Shown here piece by piece: positions 51,642 through 62,317 of a stretch of 64,000 nt of DNA; the first letter of the stretch is position 1, and each line of letters starts with the position of its first letter. A program made the position numbers and the translations under genes. Location: positions 128,525 to 192,524 of the forward strand of contig JACPYM010000015.1 in assembly GCA_016196035.1 (NCBI GenBank), given 5' to 3'. Under the pieces are notes generated by a model, which saw only the letters and a program-made list of their open reading frames with translations, was not told the DNA's origin and searched no databases. This DNA is from Acidobacteriota bacterium (GTDB lineage: Bacteria; Acidobacteriota; Blastocatellia; RBC074).

Positions 51642-52868
51642 TCAGAAGAGGCGGCGCGACAAATTGAAGCCAATCGTGAAACCTTGCAGCGAATCATCCG
51701 CGCCGACCAGCCCGCGCGTTTGCGAGCGTTCTGAGAAGGTCGTGCCCGGCCCGTTCGTGAACGTCAACGTGAACGAGTGGCGGCGCGTCGCGCTGGCTTT
51801 CTGAATCGCAAAGCCCACGACCGGGCGATGAATGCCAGTGAAGCTGCCCGGCGGGGCATAGCGCGCCGCTTCATTGACGCGGTAATTGGCCTCGGCCATT
51901 AACGCCACCGAAGGCCGGATGTTGACCGCTGCCCCGGCACCCAGCGCCACGGCGGTTTCGCCCTGCTCATTCCGCGTCGAACTGACAGTGTATGGCCGGT
52001 CGCCCAGCGTAATCGTCGGCACAAAGTAAACCTGGGCGTGGCGCGTGATGCTGCGCGCCAGCGTGAATTCAAAGCTAGTGGCAAAGTTGCGCTGGAAATT
52101 GTCGCGCCCTTCTACTCCAAAACGCGCTTGCAAACTCAGCGGATGCCCTTTGGATTCCTGCAACAACTGCGCACCGGCATACAGTTCGATGGGGCGGCCC
52201 ATGCCGCCGGGCGAACGGTACGCGCCAACGTGTATGTGGTCATTGATGCCATACACAAAACCGAATGAGGGTAGCGCGATGCTATCCAGTCCGAACAGCC
52301 CGGCGTGGTCGGTCGGATCGCCAAAGGGGAAACGGTGCGTGAAATCCGTCCAGAGTGAACCTTTGGGGATGGGGATCGCTGAGGGCAGGTTGATGACGCG
52401 CACGTCCACGGCTTCATAAACATCGGACTTTTTCGGTTCCGGCGTCGGCGCGGGCTTTGGTGCCTGAGCGATGACGGCGGGTTTGGTTTCAGTGCTGACT
52501 TCCTGCACCGTTTTGGCGCGCGTGTTGATCGTGTAACGCTTGCCGTTGATTTCGACCACGGCTTCGTTGTCTGAAGTGAACGTGACAGGTGGTGTGTCCT
52601 GGCCGCTAGCGAAGCGGTCGGGGAATTGTTGGCGCAACTCGGCGGTGAACTGGTGACCAGCTTGCGCAAAGGCTTTGCCAAAATCGTTGCGTGGCCCGCC
52701 GCCCGCCGGATTGAGGTGGCAGGTGCCGCATTTGCCTTTGAGGTCGGCTTTGGCAAAGGGGTCGGCGTTGTATAGCTTCAGGTAATCGGGCAATGCGCCC
52801 GCCTGGCTGGCAAAAAGTGCCAGCGCGCTCAGCAAAAAAAGAAATTTGCAAAATCGTATTTTCGTCAT
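51642..52868 (-). CDS. Outer-membrane beta-barrel protein with an N-terminal haem-c motif (DUF5777-like)
   Basis: 408 residues from ATG 52868, supported by AGGAG. Signal peptide FCKFLFLLSALALFASQAGA. A single CxxCH haem-binding motif in LKGKCGTCHLNPAGGGPRND is followed by a proline-rich linker. The C-terminal ~270 residues are amphipathic strands (SFGFVYGINDHIHVGAYRSP; AQVYFVPTITLGDRPYTVSS; FTLTFTNGPGTTFSERSQTR) ending in an aromatic-terminated strand ISRRLF-like tail (SRRLF), as in porin-like barrels. The barrel resembles DUF5777, but I recognise it only loosely. Fusion of a mono-haem domain to a barrel suggests extracellular electron transfer, or a haem used as a structural group; this is inference. 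Starts further upstream lack a ribosome binding site. Confidence 0.72.
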   Translation of the reverse strand: MTKIRFCKFLFLLSALALFASQAGALPDYLKLYNADPFAKADLKGKCGTCHLNPAGGGPRNDFGKAFAQAGHQFTAELRQQFPDRFASGQDTPPVTFTSDNEAVVEINGKRYTINTRAKTVQEVSTETKPAVIAQAPKPAPTPEPKKSDVYEAVDVRVINLPSAIPIPKGSLWTDFTHRFPFGDPTDHAGLFGLDSIALPSFGFVYGINDHIHVGAYRSPGGMGRPIELYAGAQLLQESKGHPLSLQARFGVEGRDNFQRNFATSFEFTLARSITRHAQVYFVPTITLGDRPYTVSSTRNEQGETAVALGAGAAVNIRPSVALMAEANYRVNEAARYAPPGSFTGIHRPVVGFAIQKASATRRHSFTLTFTNGPGTTFSERSQTRGLVGADDSLQGFTIGFNLSRRLF

Positions 52869-53024
52869 TCGTGTCAGCTCCTGAATCAACGATGCCCGCG
52901 CAGCCATTGGGATCGTTGTTATTGAATCCGTGTTTATGAGTGTCATTAAGGGGAGCACAAAATACGCGGGCAGAGCAATAACGCCATGTTAGTGAGGAAG
53001 GGAGCCCCGCCAGATCCTTTCGGC

Positions 53025-53801
53025 TCAACAGCCTTTGAAATCCGGTTTGCGCTTTTCCAGGAACGCGCGCACGCCCTCTTCCTTGTCCACGCTGGAAAAA
53101 CAAAGTGCAAAAAGATCAATTTCGGCGTCCAGCCCCGCGTGCAACGTGGTGCGCGCGGCGTTCTTGACGGCGGCTTTGGCCATCGCCAAGGCGACCGGGC
53201 TTTTTTCGGCAATGCGTTCAGCCAGCGCAAAAGTCTTTTCGGCCAATTCGGCGGCAGGATGAACTTCGTTGACCAAGCCCAGCCGGTGCGCTTCGGCGGC
53301 GTCAATCATTTCGCCGGTCAGAATCATTTGCATGGCTTTGCCTTCGCCGACGAGGCGCGTCAGGCGTTGCGTGCCGCCGCCGCCGGGGATGATGCCCAGA
53401 TTGATTTCGGGTTGGCCGAAACGCGCCTGGTCGCTGGCGATGCGCAGGTCGCACGCGAGCGCCAGTTCGCAGCCGCCGCCCAAACAGAAACCATTGATCA
53501 TCGCAAGCAGCGGTTTGGGGAACTCTTCGGCGGCGGTGAAGATGCTCTTGGCCTTCATCACCGCGCGCTGCTGGACGGCGCTGCGCCCCGCGAATTCGTT
53601 GATGTCCGCGCCCGCAACGAAGGCTTTTTCGCCCGCGCCAGTCAGGATGACCACACGGATTTCGGCATCGTCGCGCAATTCATCAAGGGCCTCGGCCAAT
53701 TCGGCGCGCGTGGCGATGTTCAAAGCGTTCAGTTTTTTGGGACGGTTGATGGTCAACAGCGCGATGCGGCCACGCCGTTCGAGCAAGGTGTTTTCGGCCA
53801 T
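53025..53801 (-). CDS. Enoyl-CoA hydratase/isomerase family protein
   Basis: 258 residues, typical crotonase length. Oxyanion-hole segments FVAGADINEF and NGFCLGGGCELALACDLR are present. Both hydratase glutamates are visible: Glu112 (GGCELAL) and Glu132 (QPEINLGIIPGGGGTQRL). It would hydrate short- to medium-chain trans-2-enoyl-CoA in fatty-acid or amino-acid degradation. It is a single gene, with no acyl-CoA dehydrogenase or thiolase nearby. The start MAENTLLERRG matches family N-termini. Confidence 0.93.
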   Translation of the reverse strand: MAENTLLERRGRIALLTINRPKKLNALNIATRAELAEALDELRDDAEIRVVILTGAGEKAFVAGADINEFAGRSAVQQRAVMKAKSIFTAAEEFPKPLLAMINGFCLGGGCELALACDLRIASDQARFGQPEINLGIIPGGGGTQRLTRLVGEGKAMQMILTGEMIDAAEAHRLGLVNEVHPAAELAEKTFALAERIAEKSPVALAMAKAAVKNAARTTLHAGLDAEIDLFALCFSSVDKEEGVRAFLEKRKPDFKGC

Positions 53802-54077
53802 AAATAGAAATCCTCTTCGATCTCAAATCTCAACTTCAAAAACGCAGACACACGCCCAGCAGTCCAGGCTGACTGCGTGAAAGTGATCTTGGTGATGTCA
53901 TGCCGTTTGATGGATTTGGCTTGGTTACGGTCTGCTTCTTTGTCCCAGCGGGGGCATTATGCGTTGGGCCAAACGGCGAACGCAAGCGGCCCGTCTCAAC
54001 ACCGGCTGTGCTGTGCTTGCGCGCGTGCGGCGGTTCTGGCTATAGTGCGATTCATCCTTAAAGCAGTCGTCTTACGC

Positions 54078-54869
54078 ATGCAATCGTCAATGGTCATGGC
54101 ATCTGTCTTTCAGTTGGATAACAACAGCGTAGCGCTCATCACAGGGGCATCCTCCGGCATCGGGCGCGCCACCGCCTTGGCGTTGGCCGCGCGTGGCGTG
54201 CGCCTGGCGCTGTTGGCGCGTTCGGCTAAGAAGCTGACTGAAGTGGTGGGGCAATGCACTCCAACAGACGTACTGCCAATCGCCTGCGATGTGCGTGCTG
54301 AAGCCGCCGTTAACGACGCCGTTGCCGCGCCGTTGGCGCGTTGGGGCCGCGTTGACGTGCTCATCAACAGCGCGGGCCTGAGTCTGAATGGCGCGGTGGA
54401 TGGTTACACGCTGGAGGATTGGCGCACTGTGCTCGACACCAATCTGACTGGGACGTTTCTAACCTGTCGCGCCGTGCTGCCCACGATGAAACAACAAGGC
54501 GGCGGCCAGATCATCAATATTTCATCCGGCGCAGGCCGCAACGGTATTAAGCAGATGGCCGCTTATTGCGCGGCCAAATTCGGCGTCATTGGTTTTACTG
54601 AAGCGCTCGGTTTGGAGGTCCGCCAACACAACATTCGCGTGTCCGCATTGTTGCCAGGCTCCGTCGCGACGGACTTTTCCCGCGTAGCGAAACGGGCAGC
54701 GGCGGACGACGACGACAACGCCCCACGCGAGATTGGTTATTCAATGACGGCGGGGGAAGTCGCTTCGGTGATTGTGGCGATGCTCGAACAACCGGCGCAA
54801 GCCTGGCTGAGTGAAGTCGTATTGCGCCCGCTCAATCTGGAATTGCGACGCACCGAGGGGCAAGTATGA
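54078..54869 (+). CDS. Short-chain dehydrogenase/reductase
   Basis: 263 residues from ATG 54078; ATG 54090 and 54096 are close alternatives. TGASSGIGRATALALAARG (NAD(P)-binding TGxxxGIG, residue 22 on), LINSAG, catalytic Ser in INISSGAG, and Tyr163/Lys167 in YCAAK make a classical SDR. The Asn of NNAG is Ser here, a common variant. Substrate unknown. It is followed by the zinc-ribbon membrane protein gene after 21 bp on the same strand, which suggests co-transcription. The upstream in-frame extension to 53877 contains no SDR sequence and is rejected. Confidence 0.88.
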   Translation: MQSSMVMASVFQLDNNSVALITGASSGIGRATALALAARGVRLALLARSAKKLTEVVGQCTPTDVLPIACDVRAEAAVNDAVAAPLARWGRVDVLINSAGLSLNGAVDGYTLEDWRTVLDTNLTGTFLTCRAVLPTMKQQGGGQIINISSGAGRNGIKQMAAYCAAKFGVIGFTEALGLEVRQHNIRVSALLPGSVATDFSRVAKRAAADDDDNAPREIGYSMTAGEVASVIVAMLEQPAQAWLSEVVLRPLNLELRRTEGQV

Positions 54870-54893
54870 ATCTTGTGAAGAGGATCAACGGTG

Positions 54894-56399
54894 ATGGCAA
54901 CTGACACCGTTTTGTGCACAGGTTGCGGCATCACGCTGCGACCGTTTATGACACGCTGTCCGCGTTGTGGCGCGGAACGCGAGGCCGTCTCCGCGCCCAG
55001 GTCTGCCGCTCCTGACCAAGTGGATATGTTGCGGTTTCATAGTGAAACGGCCCGCACTACCACCGCCTCGCAAGCCGCCGCCGCCGTCCCGGCCTTACAA
55101 CAGGCGCTGGCTCCCGCCCAAACCACCGTCGTTCCGCTGGATGATTTGCGGCGCCGCGCCGCGCAACAGGAAGAATTCCAACCCACGCTGCCCAACACCG
55201 TAGTGATGTCGCCGCCGGATGAGGTGCGGCGCTTTCCGCTCTTCACCCGCGCGCAGATCATTCTGATCCTGGTCGGCCTAGCATTGCTTGGAATAGGTCT
55301 GTTGATTGGCTTCCTGCTTTGGTCGCGCGAAAAGGCCGACACTTCGCTGAAGCTGAACGAGCCGCCGCTCGTCAGTCAATCCGCCGCCGCGCTCGCCCTG
55401 CCCGTCGCCAGCCCGACGCTCGATCCAAGCGCGTCGCCTTCGCCCACGCCACCGCTCTCAATTGACGATCAGGTGTTGTTTGAAGAAGCGAAGAAGGTTT
55501 TGGCCGCTTACAATCCCACCGGCTTTGCGCGCTACAAAATCACGGTGAAAGACGGCGTCGTCACCCTCGACGGCAGCGCTGAACACCAACCGGAAAAAGA
55601 AGGCGCCACCAACGTCTTACGGCTGTTAGCCAAGGCCAAACAAATCGTCAACAACCTGGCCGTCAAATCAGACTTGTCTCTGCTGCCCTCGCCCATGGCG
55701 CAACCTACTGCACAACCCGCGATCACGCCCGCCAGCACCGAAGCCAGTTTGAATCCGCCGTCCACCAATGCTGCTTTGCCAGCCAATCCCGCTGCCGAAG
55801 CGAATTCCCCAGCAGCGGAAGCCGAAACCCAACGCGCCCGCCAGCGGGAAGCTGAACGCCTACAGCGCGAACAGGAAGCCGCCCGCCAACGCGAAGCCGA
55901 GCAGCAACGCCAGCGCGAAGCCGACGCCCAACGCCAACGCGAAGCCGAGGCTCAAAAGCAGCGCGAAGCCGAAACTCAAAAGCAACGCGAGGCCGAAGAA
56001 GCCGCGCGCCGCCAGCAACAGCAAGAAGAAGCGCGCCGCCTGGAAGCAGAGCGGACGCCAACCCGACCGCGCCGAGCTGAACCGGATGCGCTACGCTCCG
56101 GCACCGTCGCCTGGAGCGGCGTCGTGGATGGCGTTGACGAAATCGTCATCGGTGGTGGCAGCGCCGCCGTGCGCCACCTGAGCGGCGAAGCCGTGCGCGA
56201 CACCCGCGCCTCTTTCAGCGCAGCCGTTCCCCGCGCGCCTGTTTCTGTAAAGCTGCTTTCCACCAGCGGACGTGGCACGATCCAAATCGTCCAGCAACCT
56301 GCGGCGACAAATGGCTATACAACCATCGTGCGTATTGACGACAGTGCGCAGCGGGGCGGACAGGCGCATCAGTTTACGTTGCGGTGGTCGGTGCAGTGA
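54894..56399 (+). CDS. Zinc-ribbon, single-pass membrane protein with BON-like domain and coiled coil
   Basis: 501 residues. Order of parts: N-terminal zinc ribbon (CTGCGITLRPFMTRCPRCGA), low-complexity linker, one membrane helix near residue 125 (IILILVGLALLGIGLLIGFL), a BON-like small domain (YKITVKDGVVTLDGSAEHQP), a proline/alanine spacer, then a long coiled coil made of repeated QREAE units (about residues 305-385). It ends with a beta domain (SGVVDGVDEIVIGGGSAAVR). The start is ATG 54894 or GTG 54891, with AGAGGA upstream. It follows the SDR gene closely. I do not recognise the whole protein. A role in sensing or scaffolding at the membrane is only a guess. Confidence 0.72.
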   Translation: MATDTVLCTGCGITLRPFMTRCPRCGAEREAVSAPRSAAPDQVDMLRFHSETARTTTASQAAAAVPALQQALAPAQTTVVPLDDLRRRAAQQEEFQPTLPNTVVMSPPDEVRRFPLFTRAQIILILVGLALLGIGLLIGFLLWSREKADTSLKLNEPPLVSQSAAALALPVASPTLDPSASPSPTPPLSIDDQVLFEEAKKVLAAYNPTGFARYKITVKDGVVTLDGSAEHQPEKEGATNVLRLLAKAKQIVNNLAVKSDLSLLPSPMAQPTAQPAITPASTEASLNPPSTNAALPANPAAEANSPAAEAETQRARQREAERLQREQEAARQREAEQQRQREADAQRQREAEAQKQREAETQKQREAEEAARRQQQQEEARRLEAERTPTRPRRAEPDALRSGTVAWSGVVDGVDEIVIGGGSAAVRHLSGEAVRDTRASFSAAVPRAPVSVKLLSTSGRGTIQIVQQPAATNGYTTIVRIDDSAQRGGQAHQFTLRWSVQ

Positions 56400-56443
56400 G
56401 GCTAGTTTGAGCGGACGTTAGGAAGAAGTTGGTCTGGCGCTTT

Positions 56444-56671
56444 TCAAGTCGTGGCCAAAGGCGGTTCAATTTCTTGTGCACGCCAAGCCGCAAATGCCAA
56501 GGCTTCTCGCAGATCGGCTAATTCGAGATATGGGTAAAGCTGCAAAATCTCTTCGTCTGAATGTCCAGCCGCTAGCAACCCGACTACAGTTCCAACGGTT
56601 ACGCGCATTCCGCGCAAACAAGGTTTGCCGTCCATAACTTTGGGATCAGATGTGATTCTGGTTAGCTGCAT
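56444..56671 (-). CDS. DUF433 antitoxin-like protein
   Basis: 75 residues. ITSDPKVMDGKPCLRGMRVT, VGTVVGLLAAGHSDEEILQL and YPYLELADLREALAFAAWRA are the DUF433 (winged-helix-type) consensus. These proteins are usually the antitoxin next to a PIN-like DUF5615 toxin. Here no such gene follows within 44 bp of its stop, so the antitoxin is either an orphan or was separated from its partner. The neighbourhood (56.7-57.7 kb) has lower GC than average, suggesting an acquired patch. Confidence 0.82.
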   Translation of the reverse strand: MQLTRITSDPKVMDGKPCLRGMRVTVGTVVGLLAAGHSDEEILQLYPYLELADLREALAFAAWRAQEIEPPLATT

Positions 56672-56782
56672 TGTTTGACTCCATCAGTTCCTTAGTTTTC
56701 CTGAAAATCAACCAACTCATCCCTTGGTGGTTTAACACGTAATATGCCTGACGTAGCAGCACAATTTCTTGCGAAAAGTATC

Positions 56783-57745
56783 CTATTGATTTGGCTGTGG
56801 GCCGACAAGAATAGTTGCCCTGTGCCCTGGAAGTTCTTTTTCATAACCGCCCGCTGCCGGATAGCCTATAGTGCCAAGCGCAGACTGAAGCGTTTTCGCA
56901 CCTACTGGTTGATCGCTCGCATCACGTACTAGGATTGTTAGTCCTGGCGGGAATGATCCAAAGGGGTTTGCTACAACTCCAATAAGGTTCCAGTCTGTAG
57001 CCGCTAGCGCCTTGCCAAGTTGGAATGCGAATGACCGCGCCTCCTCGTTATTTGGGGGATAGAGTATTTCGATATTTGCCGCAGGAGCTGACTTCAACAG
57101 TGAGATTAACTTGCTCTTCTGGGCTGACGTTAAAGCACGAGGAGTCGGTCTGGTGTTGATGGTTACGTTATCACCAGTGTTAAAGACTGCTCCAGGAGAA
57201 GGGCTGTTATTGAGATTGATTGATTTCTCAGAGGTGCTTTGGGGAGGATCTTGTAGATGTCTGATTCGAGATGGTCTGTCTTTGGGGGAGACTGATTGCG
57301 CTTGCGCTATTGGCGTTGATGCAACTGGTACTTGTGGCCCAGGCTGAGCGGCCAGATCATTTTCCGTGATTTGTCTGGTCAAGGGTTCCTCGGAGCGTAA
57401 GCTTGAGTTTGGTCTTACTCCCAATGTATTTGCCAAAGCAGGCGGCCATCCAAATACAAAGCTTGTAAAGAGGCAAAATAAGAAAGCCACGTATAAAATA
57501 GCCATTGCCCAAGCCAGTAATGCTGTTAGCCATCTTTTCCCGGGCAAATCTTGAACAATCTGTGTGAAGAGGAAGTAGACCAACATTAGTACTGGCAGGA
57601 CACAGATACCGACAAGTGCAATCTTGAGATCTTTTATCAGGCCAGTAATGATGGCAAATGCTGCTGCAATTCCAACAAGGCCCCAAGCATATTTAACAGC
57701 CGGAGTCTCCTTGGCGGCGTCGCGTAAAACTTGTATTGGGTTCAT
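56783..57745 (-). CDS. Membrane protein of unknown function with three N-terminal helices
   Basis: 320 residues. About three hydrophobic segments within the first 105 residues (AWGLVGIAAAFAIITGLIKD; KIALVGICVLPVLMLVYFLF; LLAWAMAILYVAFLFCLF). A proline/serine/glutamine-rich linker follows, then a compact C-terminal domain from about residue 205 (SAQKSKLISLLKSAPAANIE; ALAATDWNLIGVVANPFGSF; GTIGYPAAGGYEKELPGHRA). That C-terminal domain looks globular and could be cytoplasmic or periplasmic. No family recognised. The gene is visibly AT-richer than its neighbours, which points to horizontal acquisition. It lies downstream of the ribonucleotide reductase gene on the same strand, separated by a hairpin. 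Confidence 0.7.
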   Translation of the reverse strand: MNPIQVLRDAAKETPAVKYAWGLVGIAAAFAIITGLIKDLKIALVGICVLPVLMLVYFLFTQIVQDLPGKRWLTALLAWAMAILYVAFLFCLFTSFVFGWPPALANTLGVRPNSSLRSEEPLTRQITENDLAAQPGPQVPVASTPIAQAQSVSPKDRPSRIRHLQDPPQSTSEKSINLNNSPSPGAVFNTGDNVTINTRPTPRALTSAQKSKLISLLKSAPAANIEILYPPNNEEARSFAFQLGKALAATDWNLIGVVANPFGSFPPGLTILVRDASDQPVGAKTLQSALGTIGYPAAGGYEKELPGHRATILVGPQPNQ

Positions 57746-57773
57746 AAGTAAAACGTTGAGAAACCAGAAACGA

Positions 57774-57815
57774 CCTAAGCCCGACCAAGTGACTTAAGCA
57801 CTTGATCGGGCTTTC
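57774..57815 (-). terminator. Terminator-like hairpin after the ribonucleotide reductase gene
   Basis: Stem CTAAGCCCGACCAAGTG pairs with CACTTGATCGGGCTTT over about 14 bp, 7-base loop. On the minus strand only a weak T-rich stretch follows. It lies 37 bp past the reductase stop. Confidence 0.6.
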
Positions 57816-57851
57816 GGTATATTGCCGAAATTGTCCTGCGTTACCTGCGTA

Positions 57852-60335
<2,484 letters not shown>

Positions 60336-61163
60336 GTTGTATCCGACCTGCCTTCCTCCGAAATCCGATCCGAAGTTTATTGCCTCACAGTGACAGCCAG
60401 GCAAACCGCCTGCTGTTGACAAGTACCTGACGGGCACGCCCCGCCAAGATTCTTGGGGATGCAAGCTTCAAGGGCAACACTCAATCTACTGAGCAGTAGC
60501 AGGACCGTGAACCGGCCTGGGGGAGGACTGCTGTGAACGCAAAACGATCAAGCATTCGCGTTGAAACCGAATAAAGAACTACTGACGTTGTGTTTGATTG
60601 TGCGTGGAGTGATCGCTCAAAAATGACAAATACCGGAAAACGTCTCAGATGCTCTCACTCAGTGTTGCGCATTTCTTCTGCGGGTAGTCTCGCCATACAC
60701 CACACCACCAATCCAGGGCGCTAGTGGGACCAAAACTGAGAAAGCATCAAGCCGTGAAGTATTTCCTTTAGCTGTTACTGCTTAATTACTTCGATTTCCA
60801 GCGTTTGAGCGATTCGGAATATAGGCCACTAGATGCGGGACTGTCAAACGAATTTTGCAACAAGATATAGTGGTTTTACTTAAGTGTTAGATCGTAAAGG
60901 CAAAATAGTTTTAAGGCCAATTTGAGCTGCTGCTTTCGTGTGCAGCAAGAGAAAAATGGCGCATTGCAGCGTGAGCTTGAGCGCTGGTTGGCCTGTCAGA
61001 TTTAGCGGACACGTGGCAGTGTAGAAACCGGTTTGCGCGCTCAGCAAAGGATGCGGTAAGCTGCTTGCGCAAGTTACCAAGCTGTTCCAGTTGCACTTCC
61101 AATAACAACCTTGATTACGGAGGCTGTGCGCCGTGCAGGCAGCGTAGCGTCTGAGGACAAACT
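60336..61163. other. Long intergenic region upstream of nrdJ and the TMEM14-like gene
   Basis: About 0.8 kb, AT-rich in the middle. It contains a minus-strand promoter candidate (see 60818-60847) and, if that is used, a ~475-nt nrdJ leader. I looked for a cobalamin riboswitch there and found neither the B12 box nor its flanking pattern; some local stems exist. No convincing ORF was seen in the rest. Confidence 0.45.
60818..60847 (-). promoter_or_regulatory. Sigma-70-like promoter candidate for nrdJ
   Basis: On the minus strand a perfect TTGACA (60847-60842) and TATATT (60823-60818) are separated by 18 bp. The gene start is about 475 bp downstream, so the transcript would have an unusually long leader. 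Box match is good; use is unproven. Confidence 0.5.
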
Positions 61164-61487
61164 ATGAGTACACCGTGGGTAGTGTTGATTTATGGCATTC
61201 TGGTGGCGGCTGGTGGCGTGATGGGCTACGCCAAGGCGGGCAGCACCGCTTCGCTGGTGGCTGGCGCCGTATCTGGACTTTTGTTGGCTGGCGGTGCGGC
61301 GCTGATGCTAAAGGGGAATTACCAAAATGGCTGGTGGCTTTCGTTGGTGGTGACATTGTTGTTGTTGGGCCGCTTTGGGAAGGCCGCACTGACCAGCGGG
61401 CTCAAATTTATGCCCGGTGGGATGGTCATCATTGTTAGCCTCATTGTGTTGGCGGCATTGTTTATGAATCGCACAGCAAGTCGCTGA
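61164..61487 (+). CDS. TMEM14-family small membrane protein
   Basis: 107 residues with four hydrophobic segments (WVVLIYGILVAAGGVMGYAK; SLVAGAVSGLLLAGGAALML; WWLSLVVTLLLLGRFGKAAL; MVIIVSLIVLAALF). GVMGYAKAGSTASLVAGAVS and FMPGGMVIIVS match the TMEM14 (UPF0136) family of eukaryotes and bacteria. Bacterial function is unknown. GAGGACAAACT directly precedes the ATG. The superoxide dismutase gene follows after 93 bp. Confidence 0.85.
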   Translation: MSTPWVVLIYGILVAAGGVMGYAKAGSTASLVAGAVSGLLLAGGAALMLKGNYQNGWWLSLVVTLLLLGRFGKAALTSGLKFMPGGMVIIVSLIVLAALFMNRTASR

Positions 61488-61580
61488 AACTGTCTTGAAT
61501 GAATAGCACTTCTGGGCAGGCCTGCTTGGGCTTGCCGCTCGTATACTTTTTTGAATTAACTTTTAGGAGGGAACTAACCA

Positions 61581-62210
61581 ATGGCTACTGTTTATAAAGC
61601 GCAAAGCTTCAACTTGAGCAACCTGAATGGCATCTCTGATGGGACGCTAGCGATGCACTTCAAATTATATGAAGGCTATGTGACCAACACGAACATTCTG
61701 AACGAGAAGATTGCCACCATGGCCAAAGGTGAGATCACCGCGAACGAAATGCCGGTTTATTCGGAACTGACGCGCCGTTTGGGATTTGAATATAACGGCA
61801 TGGTTTTGCACGAGTGGTACTTCGGCAATTTGAAAAACGATGGTAGTGGCGACCCGGCGGCGGATTCGGCTTTTGCCAAAGCGGCGGCGGCCAGCTTCGG
61901 CAGCTATGAGCAGTGGAAAAAGAACTTCGTTACTGTGGGGAAAATGCGCGGGGTGGGTTGGGCAGCGACCTACCTTGATCCGGTCAGTGGCGGCTTGTCG
62001 AACCACTGGATCAACCTGCACGAGTCGGGCAATGTGGCGGGTTTTGTGCCGGTACTGATTATGGACGTTTGGGAGCACGCTTTTATTCGCGATTACGCTC
62101 CGGCAGATCGTCCGAAATATATTGAGGCGTTCTTCTCGAACATCAACTGGGATGCCTGCGATGAACGCCTGACCAAAGGCGCCGCGAGTCGCCCGGCAGT
62201 GATTGGCTAG
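61581..62210 (+). CDS. Iron/manganese superoxide dismutase
   Basis: 209 residues. Detoxifies superoxide in the cytoplasm (no signal peptide). The four metal ligands are present: His26 (MHFKLYEGYV), His77 (VLHEWYFGNL), Asp162 and His166 (DVWEHAFIRDY). It is a divergent member: the usual HTxFWxNL around the second ligand reads LHEWYFGNL, and the consensus DVWEHAYY reads DVWEHAFI. Metal choice cannot be told. AGGAGGG at 61565-61571 is a strong ribosome binding site. A terminator follows the stop. Confidence 0.92.
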   Translation: MATVYKAQSFNLSNLNGISDGTLAMHFKLYEGYVTNTNILNEKIATMAKGEITANEMPVYSELTRRLGFEYNGMVLHEWYFGNLKNDGSGDPAADSAFAKAAAASFGSYEQWKKNFVTVGKMRGVGWAATYLDPVSGGLSNHWINLHESGNVAGFVPVLIMDVWEHAFIRDYAPADRPKYIEAFFSNINWDACDERLTKGAASRPAVIG

Positions 62211-62250
62211 TCGCAATTGGCAAGCGCCGGTGGTTATCGAACTGAAAAAC

Positions 62251-62289
62251 GAAAGCCCGCCTTTGATGAAAAGGCGGGCTTTCGTTTTG
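62251..62289. terminator. Bidirectional intrinsic terminator between sod and htrA
   Basis: Stem GAAAGCCCGCCTTT (62251-62264) and AAGGCGGGCTTTC (62271-62283), loop about 6 nt. T-run TTCGTTTT on the plus side, A-run on the other side. It ends the sod transcript and probably the htrA transcript. Confidence 0.88.
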
Positions 62290-62317
62290 TTTAAGATTGT
62301 TAGCTAGCAGTTGACGG

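Noticed and set aside
60360-60560. Cobalamin riboswitch upstream of nrdJ
   Set aside because: A short TCACTGTGAGG stretch resembles part of the core, but the B12 box and conserved order are absent.
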